Translations under genes and position numbers: made by a program | Shown: positions 41,685 through 50,176 of the stretch, one piece after another | How positions within the stretch are numbered: position 1 is the first letter of the stretch | How the letters are laid out: the number at the start of each line of letters is the position of its first letter | Source: Hyunsoonleella aquatilis | GTDB taxonomy: Bacteria; Bacteroidota; Bacteroidia; Flavobacteriales; Flavobacteriaceae | Reading direction: 5' to 3' | Assembly (NCBI RefSeq): GCF_014270105.1 | Contig: NZ_JACNMF010000002.1 | Coordinates: 372,001-436,000 of the forward strand | Length of the DNA: 64,000 bases | The notes under the pieces: model-generated | Database searches by the model: none | What the model was told of the DNA's origin: nothing | What the model saw: the letters and a program-made list of their open reading frames with translations, nothing else

Positions 41685-41939
41685 ATGGGAGAAAAAAAAC
41701 GTAAAGAAGCCTCAAAGCCCACATTTGTTTTTGGGAAGAAAAACTATAAATGGATGTTTATCGGGCTGGGCTTTATTGCCCTTGGTTTTATCTTGATGGC
41801 CGGTGGTGGCAGTGACGACCCCAACGTTTTTAATCCTGAAATCTTTTCATGGCGACGTATCCGTTTGGCACCAACTCTTGTACTTATTGGTTTTGGTATT
41901 CAGATTTATGCGATTTTATTGAATCCGGATAAAGAATAG
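41685..41939 (+). CDS. DUF3098 small membrane protein
   Basis: An 84-residue protein with two membrane helices (YKWMFIGLGFIALGFILMAGG and RLAPTLVLIGFGIQIYAILL, in parts) and the loop SDDPNVFNPEIFSWRRI. This is the DUF3098 family, which in Flavobacteriaceae usually directly follows ftsX and precedes uppP and truB. Here that order is kept but stretched by the toxin-antitoxin pair, a lipoprotein gene and two minus-strand genes. Confidence 0.85.
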   Translation: MGEKKRKEASKPTFVFGKKNYKWMFIGLGFIALGFILMAGGGSDDPNVFNPEIFSWRRIRLAPTLVLIGFGIQIYAILLNPDKE

Positions 41940-41951
41940 GTCAAATCTATC

Positions 41952-42926
41952 TTATAAATAAATTTCCAAAATTTTGGCGCTCTCCCCTGTTAGTTTTATC
42001 TGCTCAATACAAGCAGGAATAAGCAAGGTTTCACCTGTTTTAATTGGGTAAGTTTCATTTCCTGATTCCACAGTCAAACTCCCTTCAACACACATGTAAA
42101 TCACAAAGCTATCAATTTGCGAGTAGTCTTTATTTATGTCTTTAGTAACATGAATAATGTTGGTCTTGAAATATGGCGAATGTACCAATTTGTTCGAAAT
42201 GTTGGCCTCATCTAAAGAATATGCAGTACGATAATTAGGATGACTTTTAAAATCGATGGCATCTAAGGCCAGTTCAGTATGTAATTCTCTTTTTTTACCC
42301 GTCTTTTTATCCACTCTATCATAATCATAAATGCGATAGGTCACATTGGAAGTTTGTTGAATTTCTGCAAGCAAAACTCCTGCACCAATGGCATGCACCC
42401 TTCCCGTGGGGATATAAAATGTGTCACCTTGATGGACTTTTTCAACATTTAAAATATCCATCAAACTCCCATCATTAAGGTGTGATTGATAGCTTTCCTT
42501 TTCAACATTTTGATTAAAACCAACTATCAATTCCGCATCTTCCTCTGCCTGCATCACATACCACATTTCATTTTTACCAAAGGAATTATGGCGTTCTTTT
42601 GCCAGCTCATTACTGGGATGCACCTGAATGGACAACGGGGTTTTAGCATCTATAAACTTGATCAAAAGCGGGAAATTATCACCAAACGCCTGATAAACGG
42701 TATTCCCGACAAAATCACTTTTATACTGACCAATCAGGTCTTTCAGCGACTTTCCTTGCAAAATACCTTCGTTTACTAAAGTCTCATTGCCCTCAACATC
42801 CGAAATCTCCCATGACTCTCCAATACTGTCTTGAGTATAGTTTTTATTTAAAACGGTTTTCAATTTCTCACCTCCCCAAATCCGGTAACTATATTTTGGT
42901 TCAAACTTTAGCGGATAGAGTTTCAT
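41952..42926 (-). CDS. manA: Class I mannose-6-phosphate isomerase
   Basis: A 324-residue cupin enzyme. Zinc-site segments are visible: SIQVHPSNELAKERH and the later PTGRVHAIGAGVLLAEIQQTSN (in parts), with the start KFEPKYSYRIWGG typical of the short bacterial ManA group. It interconverts mannose-6-phosphate and fructose-6-phosphate. The gene runs into glycerate kinase on the same strand (22 bp upstream), suggesting a two-gene sugar-phosphate operon. Confidence 0.93.
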   Translation of the reverse strand: MKLYPLKFEPKYSYRIWGGEKLKTVLNKNYTQDSIGESWEISDVEGNETLVNEGILQGKSLKDLIGQYKSDFVGNTVYQAFGDNFPLLIKFIDAKTPLSIQVHPSNELAKERHNSFGKNEMWYVMQAEEDAELIVGFNQNVEKESYQSHLNDGSLMDILNVEKVHQGDTFYIPTGRVHAIGAGVLLAEIQQTSNVTYRIYDYDRVDKKTGKKRELHTELALDAIDFKSHPNYRTAYSLDEANISNKLVHSPYFKTNIIHVTKDINKDYSQIDSFVIYMCVEGSLTVESGNETYPIKTGETLLIPACIEQIKLTGESAKILEIYL

Positions 42927-42948
42927 ATTACAATTTTTTTCAAAATAC

Positions 42949-44076
42949 TTACTTTAAAACTTCGTGGGCAAATTTCTTGGTAATTTCTTTGAGATATTGA
43001 TGACTATTTTTCATGGCATCTTCAAGATTAGTTGTATAATTCATAACGGCATCGGCATATTGAATTCCCAATTCCTCTGGTGACTTTCCTTCAAAATCGG
43101 TGGCGCCACAAAAAGCGGCCACTTTAATCTGCATTGCCTTGGCCGATTCCAGAACACCTTTAATTGTCTTGCCAGAAAGGGTTTGAGCATCTAACTTCCC
43201 TTCACCTGTAATAATCCAATCTGCACCTTTAATTTTATAATCAAAATCAGCCAAATCCTTAATGAGATTTATGCCCTGCGCCAAATGGCCATTTAAAAAC
43301 AATTTTGAACCAATGCCCATCCCCCCTGCTGCTCCGGCTCCTTTTACCGATTGCACTTTAACATTAAAAGTAGCTTCCAGCACTTTTGAAAAATCAAACA
43401 AGCCTTTGTCCAGCAATTTTATATCCTGAACCGAGGCTCCCTTTTGAGCCCCGTAACCATAAGCTGCCCCATTTTTGCCATACAAAGGATTGGTGACGTC
43501 GCAAGCTATTTGAAAATCAACTGCTTTCAGCCTCGGATGCACTTGGGACTCATCTATAGATTTAATTTGAGATAAATTGGCTCCTATAGGTTTTACTTCA
43601 TCTTCATTATCATCTAAAAATCGATATCCTAAAGCAGTAGCCATACCTATACCACAATCATTGGTAGCGCTTCCACCTATACCAAGAATAATAGTTTCAG
43701 CACCTCTCTTAATGGCATCCAAAATGAGTTCTCCAGTACCTAAGGTGGTTGCGTTTTTACAATCAAATTGTTCTGGTTGCAACAACTTTACACCAGAGGC
43801 TTCCGCCATTTCGATGAATGCTTTTTTGGAACTTTCGGCATATAAATAGGACGCCTTTGCAGGTTCAAAAAAGGGATTGTTTACTGTTAATTGAATGGTT
43901 TCCCCTTTCAGGTAATAATTAACCACTTCAATAGTGCCATCACCACCATCCGCCAAGGGTAATTTCAATATTTCAATATTCGAATCAAACTGTTTGAGTG
44001 CAGTTTCAACAGCCTCGCAAAAGTCCATTCCCGTTAAGGAGTTTTTGAATTTATCCGGTGCAATCACAATTTTCAT
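42949..44076 (-). CDS. Glycerate kinase (GlxK/GarK type)
   Basis: About 375 residues from the ATG at 44076, the start of MKIVIAPDKFKNSLTG. Family landmarks are LPLADGGDGTIEV, TIILGIGGSATNDCGIGMA and GITGEGKLDAQT-like WIITGEGKLDAQTLSGK. The enzyme phosphorylates D-glycerate to 2- or 3-phosphoglycerate. It is the first gene of the pair with manA and diverges from uppP. Confidence 0.92.
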   Translation of the reverse strand: MKIVIAPDKFKNSLTGMDFCEAVETALKQFDSNIEILKLPLADGGDGTIEVVNYYLKGETIQLTVNNPFFEPAKASYLYAESSKKAFIEMAEASGVKLLQPEQFDCKNATTLGTGELILDAIKRGAETIILGIGGSATNDCGIGMATALGYRFLDDNEDEVKPIGANLSQIKSIDESQVHPRLKAVDFQIACDVTNPLYGKNGAAYGYGAQKGASVQDIKLLDKGLFDFSKVLEATFNVKVQSVKGAGAAGGMGIGSKLFLNGHLAQGINLIKDLADFDYKIKGADWIITGEGKLDAQTLSGKTIKGVLESAKAMQIKVAAFCGATDFEGKSPEELGIQYADAVMNYTTNLEDAMKNSHQYLKEITKKFAHEVLK

Positions 44077-44143
44077 ACATCTAAAATACAATTCCTTGAT
44101 TTAAAGTTTATATCCTAAAAAGCCTTTTGTTCGAGTATTTTAA

Positions 44144-44151
44144 TACTTTTG
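44144..44151 (+). promoter_or_regulatory. uppP promoter -7 element next to the start codon
   Basis: TACTTTTG fits TAnnTTTG exactly and ends 4 bp before the GTG start codon, so transcription should begin at or within a few bases of that codon. Confidence 0.5.
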
Positions 44152-44155
44152 CGCC

Positions 44156-44953
44156 GTGGATATAATTGACGCTATTTTATTGGGCATTATTCAAGGGTTA
44201 ACGGAGTTCTTACCAGTCTCTTCCAGTGGGCATTTAGAATTAGGCAAGGCTATCTTGGGAGACCATTCCGTTCCTGAAGAAAGCCTTATGTTTACCGTAG
44301 TTTTACACTTTGCTACTGCTTTGAGCACTATTGTTGTTTTCAGAAAGGATATTTGGAATATTGTCAAAGGCATCCTCAAATTTGAATGGAACGAGGACAT
44401 GCAGTTTTTGGCAAAAATTGTAGTTTCCATGATACCTGCTGTTGTCGTCGGCCTATTTTTCGAAGAGCAATTGGAGGCGCTTTTTGGAGGCAATATCCTA
44501 CTTGTTGGATGTATGCTGATTGTTACCGCATTGCTTTTATTTTTAGCGGATAAAGCAAAAGACACCAGCAAAAAAGTAAGTTTTAGCAATGCTTTTGTTA
44601 TCGGGATTTCCCAGGCTGTGGCAATGCTTCCCGGAATTTCGCGTTCGGGAGCAACGATTTCTACATCGGTGTTATTAGGAAATGATAAAACCAAGGCCGC
44701 CCGGTTTTCATTTTTGATGGTAGTACCACTAATTTTCGGGAAAATCGCCAAAGATATCTTAAGTGGTGATATTTCAACCGAAAGTCAAAATTTTATGGCA
44801 CTTTCCATTGGTTTTGTTGCGGCGTTTGTTGCAGGATTGTTTGCCTGTACTTGGATGATTGCCTTAGTCAAAAAAAGTAAACTATCCTATTTTGCGATTT
44901 ACTGTGTTATTGTTGGGATTATTGCAATTGTGGTAGCTTTAACAAACAACTAA
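44156..44953 (+). CDS. uppP: Undecaprenyl-diphosphatase (BacA/UppP)
   Basis: A 265-residue membrane protein. The two signature blocks are GLTEFLPVSSSGHLELG near the N-terminus and PGISRSGATISTSVLLG near residue 170; about eight helices are visible. It recycles the lipid carrier undecaprenyl pyrophosphate for cell-wall synthesis. The start is GTG at 44156: an in-frame TAA at 44141 leaves no other start. Its stop overlaps the truB start by one base. Confidence 0.95.
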   Translation: MDIIDAILLGIIQGLTEFLPVSSSGHLELGKAILGDHSVPEESLMFTVVLHFATALSTIVVFRKDIWNIVKGILKFEWNEDMQFLAKIVVSMIPAVVVGLFFEEQLEALFGGNILLVGCMLIVTALLLFLADKAKDTSKKVSFSNAFVIGISQAVAMLPGISRSGATISTSVLLGNDKTKAARFSFLMVVPLIFGKIAKDILSGDISTESQNFMALSIGFVAAFVAGLFACTWMIALVKKSKLSYFAIYCVIVGIIAIVVALTNN

Positions 44954-45642
44954 TGACTGCCGAAGATTTTCTTTCTGGACAAGTCCTTTTAATTGATAAG
45001 CCTTTGCATTGGACTTCCTTTCAAGTGGTAAACAAACTGCGCTGGGAAATCCGGCAAGCTTTCAATATCAAAAAAATAAAAGTGGGTCATGCCGGGACTT
45101 TAGACCCTCTAGCCACTGGATTACTAGTGGTTTGCGCAGGAAAAAAAACCAAAGAAATCAATATCTATCAGGGACAAATTAAGGAGTACACAGGCACAAT
45201 TATTCTGGGAAGCACTACACCGTCTTTTGATTTGGAAACTGAAATTAATAACACTTTTCCAATTGACCATATTTCCGAAGAACTTATTTATAAAACCACC
45301 CAGCAGTTTATTGGTGAAATTCAACAGTTTCCTCCCGTATTTTCAGCAATAAAAAAGGATGGCAAGCGGTTATACGAATTCGCAAGGGCAGGGGAAGATG
45401 TGGAAATTAAGCCAAGAACGGTGTCTATTTCAGAATTTGAAATCACAAATATAATGGGACAAAATGTAGATTTTAGGGTGGTCTGTTCCAAAGGCACCTA
45501 CATCCGTTCTTTGGCCAATGATTTTGGTAAAGCATTAAATTCGGGCTCCCATCTTTCCGCATTACGACGTACAAAAATTGGCGACTTCTCTGTTGAAAAT
45601 GCCATTTCTATTGATGGCTTCATTGATAGTCTAAAAGGCTAA
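44953..45642 (+). CDS. truB: tRNA pseudouridine-55 synthase
   Basis: A 229-residue protein of the TruB family. The catalytic aspartate is in GHAGTLDPLATGLL, and KGTYIRSLANDFG and the QQFPPVFSAIKKDGKRLYE region are typical. It lacks the C-terminal PUA domain of the E. coli protein, which is usual in Bacteroidota. It isomerises U55 in the T loop. It is coupled to uppP by the overlap TAATG. Confidence 0.95.
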   Translation: MTAEDFLSGQVLLIDKPLHWTSFQVVNKLRWEIRQAFNIKKIKVGHAGTLDPLATGLLVVCAGKKTKEINIYQGQIKEYTGTIILGSTTPSFDLETEINNTFPIDHISEELIYKTTQQFIGEIQQFPPVFSAIKKDGKRLYEFARAGEDVEIKPRTVSISEFEITNIMGQNVDFRVVCSKGTYIRSLANDFGKALNSGSHLSALRRTKIGDFSVENAISIDGFIDSLKG

Positions 45643-45695
45643 AATCTAATTTTTTACGTATATTTCAATATAAATTAGTTTAAAAACGCCTCAGT

Positions 45696-46418
45696 TTGAA
45701 CTTATCGAATCAACATAAAGCCTTGTTGTTGACCTTGCTCATTATGGGTACGGTGGTTCTTTCTGTATTCAATTTTAGCCTCATCAAACAAAAGGAAAGA
45801 ATCGCGGAAAGTTATTACGAAATTGAGCCCGAGCCCGAACTTACAGAAGAGGAAATTAAGGTTTTGGAGGCACTAGGAAATCAAAATAACGCCAAAGCCG
45901 AAACCAATCAAGCCTATAACGAAACCCAACAAAATAAGCACTTTGCACAGGCATTTAAGCCTATTGCCCCACCTGAGGATTATGAACCCCAGGTAAACCA
46001 TTCAGACCACAAGGGTTTTATCGACAGCTATAAATCAAAGCACAAAAGCACCAACCCTGCAAAACTGAAAAATGAAGATATCAATTCGTTTAGTAAAGTG
46101 AATGACCTCCTGAAAAAACAGCAAAACGATGGTGCAAATACCCGAAGTACGATGTCTTATTCTTTAGTAAATCGTAAGCATTATTACCTACCCACACCAG
46201 TCTATCTTTGTGAAAATGGCGGTAAAATCGTCGTAAACATTACGGTGAATTCAAACGGGGATGTTATCGATGCTTATGTCAATACGTCTTCCACATCGTC
46301 AAACGAATGCCTAGTAGAGCATGCTCTCCAATATGCTGAAAACGCCAAATTCAGCAAGGATGCTTCAAAAGACGAGCAAATAGGTTCGATTACCTTTAAT
46401 TTTATTGGCAAACACTAG
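45696..46418 (+). CDS. Membrane-anchored protein with C-terminal TonB-like domain
   Basis: A 240-residue protein from a TTG start at 45696. One membrane helix (ALLLTLLIMGTVVLSVF) is followed by an acidic segment EPEPELTEEE and a long polar linker. The last 80 residues resemble a TonB C-terminal domain (GGKIVVNITVNSNGDVIDAYV). The layout is that of an energy transducer that spans the periplasm, but no ExbB/ExbD genes are near. Its end overlaps a convergent gene by 17 bp. Confidence 0.7.
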   Translation: MNLSNQHKALLLTLLIMGTVVLSVFNFSLIKQKERIAESYYEIEPEPELTEEEIKVLEALGNQNNAKAETNQAYNETQQNKHFAQAFKPIAPPEDYEPQVNHSDHKGFIDSYKSKHKSTNPAKLKNEDINSFSKVNDLLKKQQNDGANTRSTMSYSLVNRKHYYLPTPVYLCENGGKIVVNITVNSNGDVIDAYVNTSSTSSNECLVEHALQYAENAKFSKDASKDEQIGSITFNFIGKH

Positions 46419-47019
46419 GTTGCAACCTGCATAAGATTTCGGTCACATCCTCAATGACGTTTTTGCCTTTGTTAGAGTTGTACCAATGTTGCAAATCTTC
46501 TTTAAATTCGGGCGTCAACTGGCCATTCATAGCTTTAAACCGTTTAACGTAACTGGCGGCCTCACTAGGTCTCGGCCCGTAAGTAGCAATTACTTCGCCT
46601 GTGGTATCATCAATTATTATCACTTTGGGAATAGCCCTGTTGCCGTTGGTTAAATAGGCATCCATTAACTTGGGATTATCGTCCCTAAGCACGACACGAT
46701 AGTTGATATTCGGGGTTATTTCGGCTATTTTATTCAAAGCGGGCAGTACGTGGGCGGCATCGCCACACCAACTTTCGGTAATGACCAACCAAGTGATTTT
46801 ACCGTCAAATTCTTCCAATCGTTTTTTTGCAGATTCCGAAACTTTTAGGGTTTTATCCCAGCGTTTCATGCGCCTTTCATTAAGCTTAGTAAAATTCACA
46901 TGAGCTTGCGTCTGTTCATTTCCGGTAGTGGCCTGTTCCAAAGCAAACTGCTTCACTAGCTCCCGATAGGCGGGATAGGAAATACTTTTATTTATGGCAG
47001 ATTTAATAATGGCATCCAT
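46402..47019 (-). CDS. Thioredoxin-like protein with WCGDA site
   Basis: A 205-residue protein. The thioredoxin-like core reads ITWLVITESWCGDAAHVLPALNKIAE and later NRAIPKVIIIDDTTGEV (in parts). The second active-site cysteine is absent (CGDA instead of CGPC), as in the Thioredoxin_9 group of Bacteroidota. The protein has no signal peptide. A role as a thiol peroxidase partner or chaperone is possible; it is unlikely to be a general disulfide reductase. Confidence 0.75.
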   Translation of the reverse strand: MDAIIKSAINKSISYPAYRELVKQFALEQATTGNEQTQAHVNFTKLNERRMKRWDKTLKVSESAKKRLEEFDGKITWLVITESWCGDAAHVLPALNKIAEITPNINYRVVLRDDNPKLMDAYLTNGNRAIPKVIIIDDTTGEVIATYGPRPSEAASYVKRFKAMNGQLTPEFKEDLQHWYNSNKGKNVIEDVTEILCRLQPSVCQ

Positions 47020-47114
47020 AACGAATTCTTTTACATGAAGTTACAAATTTAGTATCTTGCACATCCTTTTAAGATGACTTTTGTCATACTTCAACATAAA
47101 AACTTACAAATTCT

Positions 47115-47681
47115 ATGAATTCCAAGCACAGATGCGGTTGGTGCGAAGGCGACACGCTTTACGAGGCCTATCATGACGAGGAATGGGGCGTGCCTGTTTA
47201 TGATGATGAAACCCTGTTTGAGTTTTTAATTTTGGAAACCTTTCAAGCGGGTTTAAGCTGGATTACCGTGTTGCGCAAACGCGAAAATTTCCGCAAGGCT
47301 TTTGATAATTTCGATTATAAAAAAATTGCCAATTATGGACAGGATAAAATCGACGCATTGCTTGAGGATGCCGGTATCATCCGCAATAAATTAAAGGTGA
47401 ACGCTACTGTTACCAATGCACACGCGTTTATAAAAGTGCAAGAAGAATTTGGAAGTTTCAGCAAATATATCTGGGGGTTTATAGATGGAAAACCGATTAA
47501 AAACACCCTTAGTGATTGGCGAAATGCCCCGGCCAACACACCTTTAAGCGACACAATAAGCAAAGATTTAAAAAAGCGGGGGTTTAAATTTGTGGGCACT
47601 ACAGTGGTGTATGCCCATATGCAGGCTACAGGCATGGTCAATGATCATGAAGTGAATTGTTTTCGATATGAAGAAGTTTAG
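47115..47681 (+). CDS. tag: DNA-3-methyladenine glycosylase I
   Basis: A 188-residue protein with the Tag signature RCGWCEGDTLYEAYHDEEWG at the N-terminus, FLILETFQAGLSW and the zinc-binding end with HMQATGMVNDHEVNCF. It removes 3-methyladenine from alkylated DNA. The gene overlaps the next one by 14 bp and so leads a three-gene run. Confidence 0.95.
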   Translation: MNSKHRCGWCEGDTLYEAYHDEEWGVPVYDDETLFEFLILETFQAGLSWITVLRKRENFRKAFDNFDYKKIANYGQDKIDALLEDAGIIRNKLKVNATVTNAHAFIKVQEEFGSFSKYIWGFIDGKPIKNTLSDWRNAPANTPLSDTISKDLKKRGFKFVGTTVVYAHMQATGMVNDHEVNCFRYEEV

Positions 47682-48246
47682 TGTCTTAGTGCTCTTTATG
47701 AGCTTTTGCGTTTCATTTTCGCAATCCAAAAATGAAAAGGAGGAGCGTATTCCTGCCTCTGAATTCCCCGAAATTGCGCAAGGCTATTTTAATATTATTT
47801 CGCATGAAGTGAAATACTTAAAGTACTACAAAGAAACCGATGGTGATAAAAAGAGCTTTGAGGTAAAGTTTAAGTATAAAAAGGAGCATTATAGTGCTGA
47901 ATTTGATACCCTAGGAAAGCTGGAAGATATTGAAATTGTCATTAAAAAAAGGCATATTCCTAAAAAAATATTTAACACAATATCCGACTATTTCAATGCC
48001 AATTACAAACGGTTTACTATTGTTAAAGTTCAAAAACAATACGTAAATACAACTAATAAAACCGACAGGCAATTTATCCGTCACGTTTTGGAAAACCCCT
48101 TTAATAAACACACGCATTTTGAAATTATTGCAGAAGTAAAAACACCAAAAAAGCATGAGTTGCGCGAACTTACCTTTGACAGATACGGGGTTTTTGAAAA
48201 ATCCAGAAAAGTAACCTCATCTTCATACGAGCATGCACTATATTAA
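47668..48246 (+). CDS. Exported protein of unknown function
   Basis: A 192-residue protein with a signal peptide (SVLVLFMSFCVSFSQS). The mature part is rich in Lys and Glu and reads as a PepSY/putative beta-lactamase-inhibitor-like fold (YKYKKEHYSAEFDTLGKLEDIEIV), which is a guess. It overlaps tag upstream and the DUF2490 gene downstream by 14 bp each, so all three are probably cotranslated. Confidence 0.6.
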   Translation: MKKFSVLVLFMSFCVSFSQSKNEKEERIPASEFPEIAQGYFNIISHEVKYLKYYKETDGDKKSFEVKFKYKKEHYSAEFDTLGKLEDIEIVIKKRHIPKKIFNTISDYFNANYKRFTIVKVQKQYVNTTNKTDRQFIRHVLENPFNKHTHFEIIAEVKTPKKHELRELTFDRYGVFEKSRKVTSSSYEHALY

Positions 48247-48913
48247 AAGCCTATATGTTTTTGGGTTGTGTTTTTTGTGCTTTTATACGGAAGCGCAGAG
48301 CAACTTTTCTTCTTTAGGTGAATCTGCTATTTCGCTTAATCATAGCGTATCTAAAATTTATAGTGTGAATTTTGCTTTTAGAAGTCGTTATGTGCTATAT
48401 AATGACGATGGTTTTCAATATCTACAACAGCAGGTAGATGCGTATCACTTTTCAACTTTCAAATTGGATTATTATCATAAATTGAGTTTCGGTATTTATT
48501 ACCGAAACCGGGATTGGTTTGATACAGGCAGCGACGAGACACGCCTTACACAACAATACAACTACACCAAACAAACCTTGGGCGTGCGTTACGGGCACCG
48601 GATAAGGGCGGAACAACGTATTTTGGATACCAAAACTATCTTTAGACAACGCTATCGCTTTGCGGTTGATTTTCCTTTGAATGGTGAAAAATTGGATATT
48701 GGCGAAACCTATTTGGTTAGCGCAATAGAAGGGCTGTTAAGTTTAAGTAAACCCGATAATCCAGAAACCGATATTAGGGTTTCAAGTCAGATCGGTTGGC
48801 AAATGAACGAAGCCTTAAAATTACAGTTGGGGTTGGAGCATCGGTGGGAAGCACTTAATCTCGTAGCGAAACATAATTTGTTTGTATTGACAGGGGCGGT
48901 CTTGAAGATTTAA
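48233..48913 (+). CDS. DUF2490 outer-membrane-type protein
   Basis: A 226-residue protein with a signal peptide ending YTEAQS. The rest alternates beta-strands with aromatic girdles (YHKLSFGIYYRNRDWF, YGHRIRAEQRILD, RQRYRFAVDFPL), the pattern of the DUF2490 small outer-membrane barrel. It ends in an aromatic-poor VLKI. It is the last gene of the tag run. Confidence 0.75.
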   Translation: MHYIKSLYVFGLCFLCFYTEAQSNFSSLGESAISLNHSVSKIYSVNFAFRSRYVLYNDDGFQYLQQQVDAYHFSTFKLDYYHKLSFGIYYRNRDWFDTGSDETRLTQQYNYTKQTLGVRYGHRIRAEQRILDTKTIFRQRYRFAVDFPLNGEKLDIGETYLVSAIEGLLSLSKPDNPETDIRVSSQIGWQMNEALKLQLGLEHRWEALNLVAKHNLFVLTGAVLKI

Positions 48914-48936
48914 AATTCTTGTCTTCAGTTAAATCA

Positions 48937-49566
48937 TCATCCCTTTATATATTTTAAAAACTCATCTCTTGACATTTCCTCAGCACCTAAACTAGCTAGG
49001 TGATTAGTAAATACCTGACAATCCACAAGTTTGTATTCTGAGTTTTGTATAAAGGAAATGAAACCCACCTTACTGGCATTGCTTTCTTTGGCAAACATAC
49101 TTTCGCCCGTAAAAATACCGTTACCCAAATCGATACCGTACAGGCCTCCAATAAGTTGGTCATTATTCCAAACCTCAACGGATTTTGCGTAGCCCAAATG
49201 GTGCAACTCCGTGTAGGCTTTTATCATGTTTCGAGTAATCCATGTACCGGTTTGTCCGCTTCTTTTCGCAATGGCGCATTCCGTAATCACTTCATTAAAT
49301 GCAGTATTGACCGTAACTTCAAAATCTTTATTACGAAGCACCTGTCTCATGCTTTTTGAAACTTTGAGCTTTTCGGGAAATAACACGAAACGAGGATCGG
49401 GACTCCACCATAAAATAGGCTCATCGGTTTCAAACCATGGAAAAATTCCGGAACGGTATGCCAACAAAAGCCGTGCTACCGATAAGTCGCCACCGATGGC
49501 CAAAATACCATCTTCGGTAGCCTCGGTCACCTCAGGGAACCAAAGTTTTTCAGACAGAAACTTCAT
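48937..49566 (-). CDS. aat: Leucyl/phenylalanyl-tRNA-protein transferase
   Basis: A 209-residue protein with the Aat signature WFPEVTEATEDGILAIGGDL and YRSGIFPWF, then GRSGQTGTWITRNMI-like KRSGQTGTWITRNMI and GLYGIDLGNGIFTGESMFA. It attaches Leu or Phe to N-terminal Lys/Arg, creating N-degrons for ClpS and ClpAP. It ends convergently with the DUF2490 gene. Confidence 0.95.
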   Translation of the reverse strand: MKFLSEKLWFPEVTEATEDGILAIGGDLSVARLLLAYRSGIFPWFETDEPILWWSPDPRFVLFPEKLKVSKSMRQVLRNKDFEVTVNTAFNEVITECAIAKRSGQTGTWITRNMIKAYTELHHLGYAKSVEVWNNDQLIGGLYGIDLGNGIFTGESMFAKESNASKVGFISFIQNSEYKLVDCQVFTNHLASLGAEEMSRDEFLKYIKG

Positions 49567-49626
49567 TTTACTATTACTTTTTCCTTCTCAGATTGAAGAT
49601 AAACGCAATTTTTCTATAAAAATAAG

Positions 49627-49658
49627 AAACCTCAATGTGTTTTGAAACATTGAGGTTT
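49627..49658 (-). terminator. Terminator of the DUF3127 gene
   Basis: AAACCTCAATGT and ACATTGAGGTTT form a perfect stem. On the minus strand it is followed by CTTATTTTTATAG. It lies about 90 bp past the stop codon at 49747, beyond a repeat. Confidence 0.8.
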
Positions 49659-49659
49659 G

Positions 49660-49736
49660 AATTCTCTAACCCTTCCGGCTTTTGATTTTAAAAAAATCAA
49701 AAGCCACCTTCCCTTCAAAAGGGGAGGAGTCAGCAT
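49660..49736. repeat. Dispersed palindromic repeat downstream of the DUF3127 gene
   Basis: AACCCTTCCGGCTTTTGATTT and its inverted arm (AAATCAAAAGCC) form a near-perfect hairpin, followed by CCTTCCC and AAAGGGGAGG. It belongs to the CCCTTC/GAAGGG type seen in leuS and elsewhere. Confidence 0.65.
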
Positions 49737-49746
49737 AATTTAAAGC

Positions 49747-50124
49747 CTAAAACGGCAAATCGTCGTGATCGTCTTCGCTAAGATCGCCAGCGGGTTCAAA
49801 TGCATCGGCCGGTGGTACTGGAGGCATGTTCTCTCCTGAAGCAACCGGCTGTAACGCTTCAATTCTCCAACCTTGCACGGAGTTGAAATATTTAGTTTCG
49901 CCTTGCGGATTTACCCACTCCCTTCCACGTAAATTGATATTAATTTTTACTTGTTGTCCAACTTGATAGTTGTTCAATAAATCGGTTTTATCTTGCACAA
50001 ACTCCACCAAAATATGCTGTGGATATTGCTCTTCGGTAGTCACGACCACCTCTCTTTTTCTAAATCCGTTACTCCCAAAAGTTTGAGTGTCTCCAATCAT
50101 TTTAATTCTTCCTTGAACTTCCAT
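49747..50124 (-). CDS. DUF3127 domain protein (OB-fold-like)
   Basis: A 125-residue protein: VQGRIKMIGDTQTFGSNGFRKREVVV at the start, LVEFVQDKTDLLNNYQVGQQVKININLRGREW (in parts) in the middle, an acidic tail EDDHDDLPF. This is the DUF3127 family, single-strand-binding-like OB folds with an SSB-like acidic tip, found across Bacteroidota. Nucleic-acid binding is likely but unproven. It follows the flavin reductase gene by 52 bp on the same strand. Confidence 0.8.
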   Translation of the reverse strand: MEVQGRIKMIGDTQTFGSNGFRKREVVVTTEEQYPQHILVEFVQDKTDLLNNYQVGQQVKININLRGREWVNPQGETKYFNSVQGWRIEALQPVASGENMPPVPPADAFEPAGDLSEDDHDDLPF

Positions 50125-50176
50125 TTAATCTATAATTTATTATCTGTTTTTATTGTTTATCATTCAATTTTACGGC

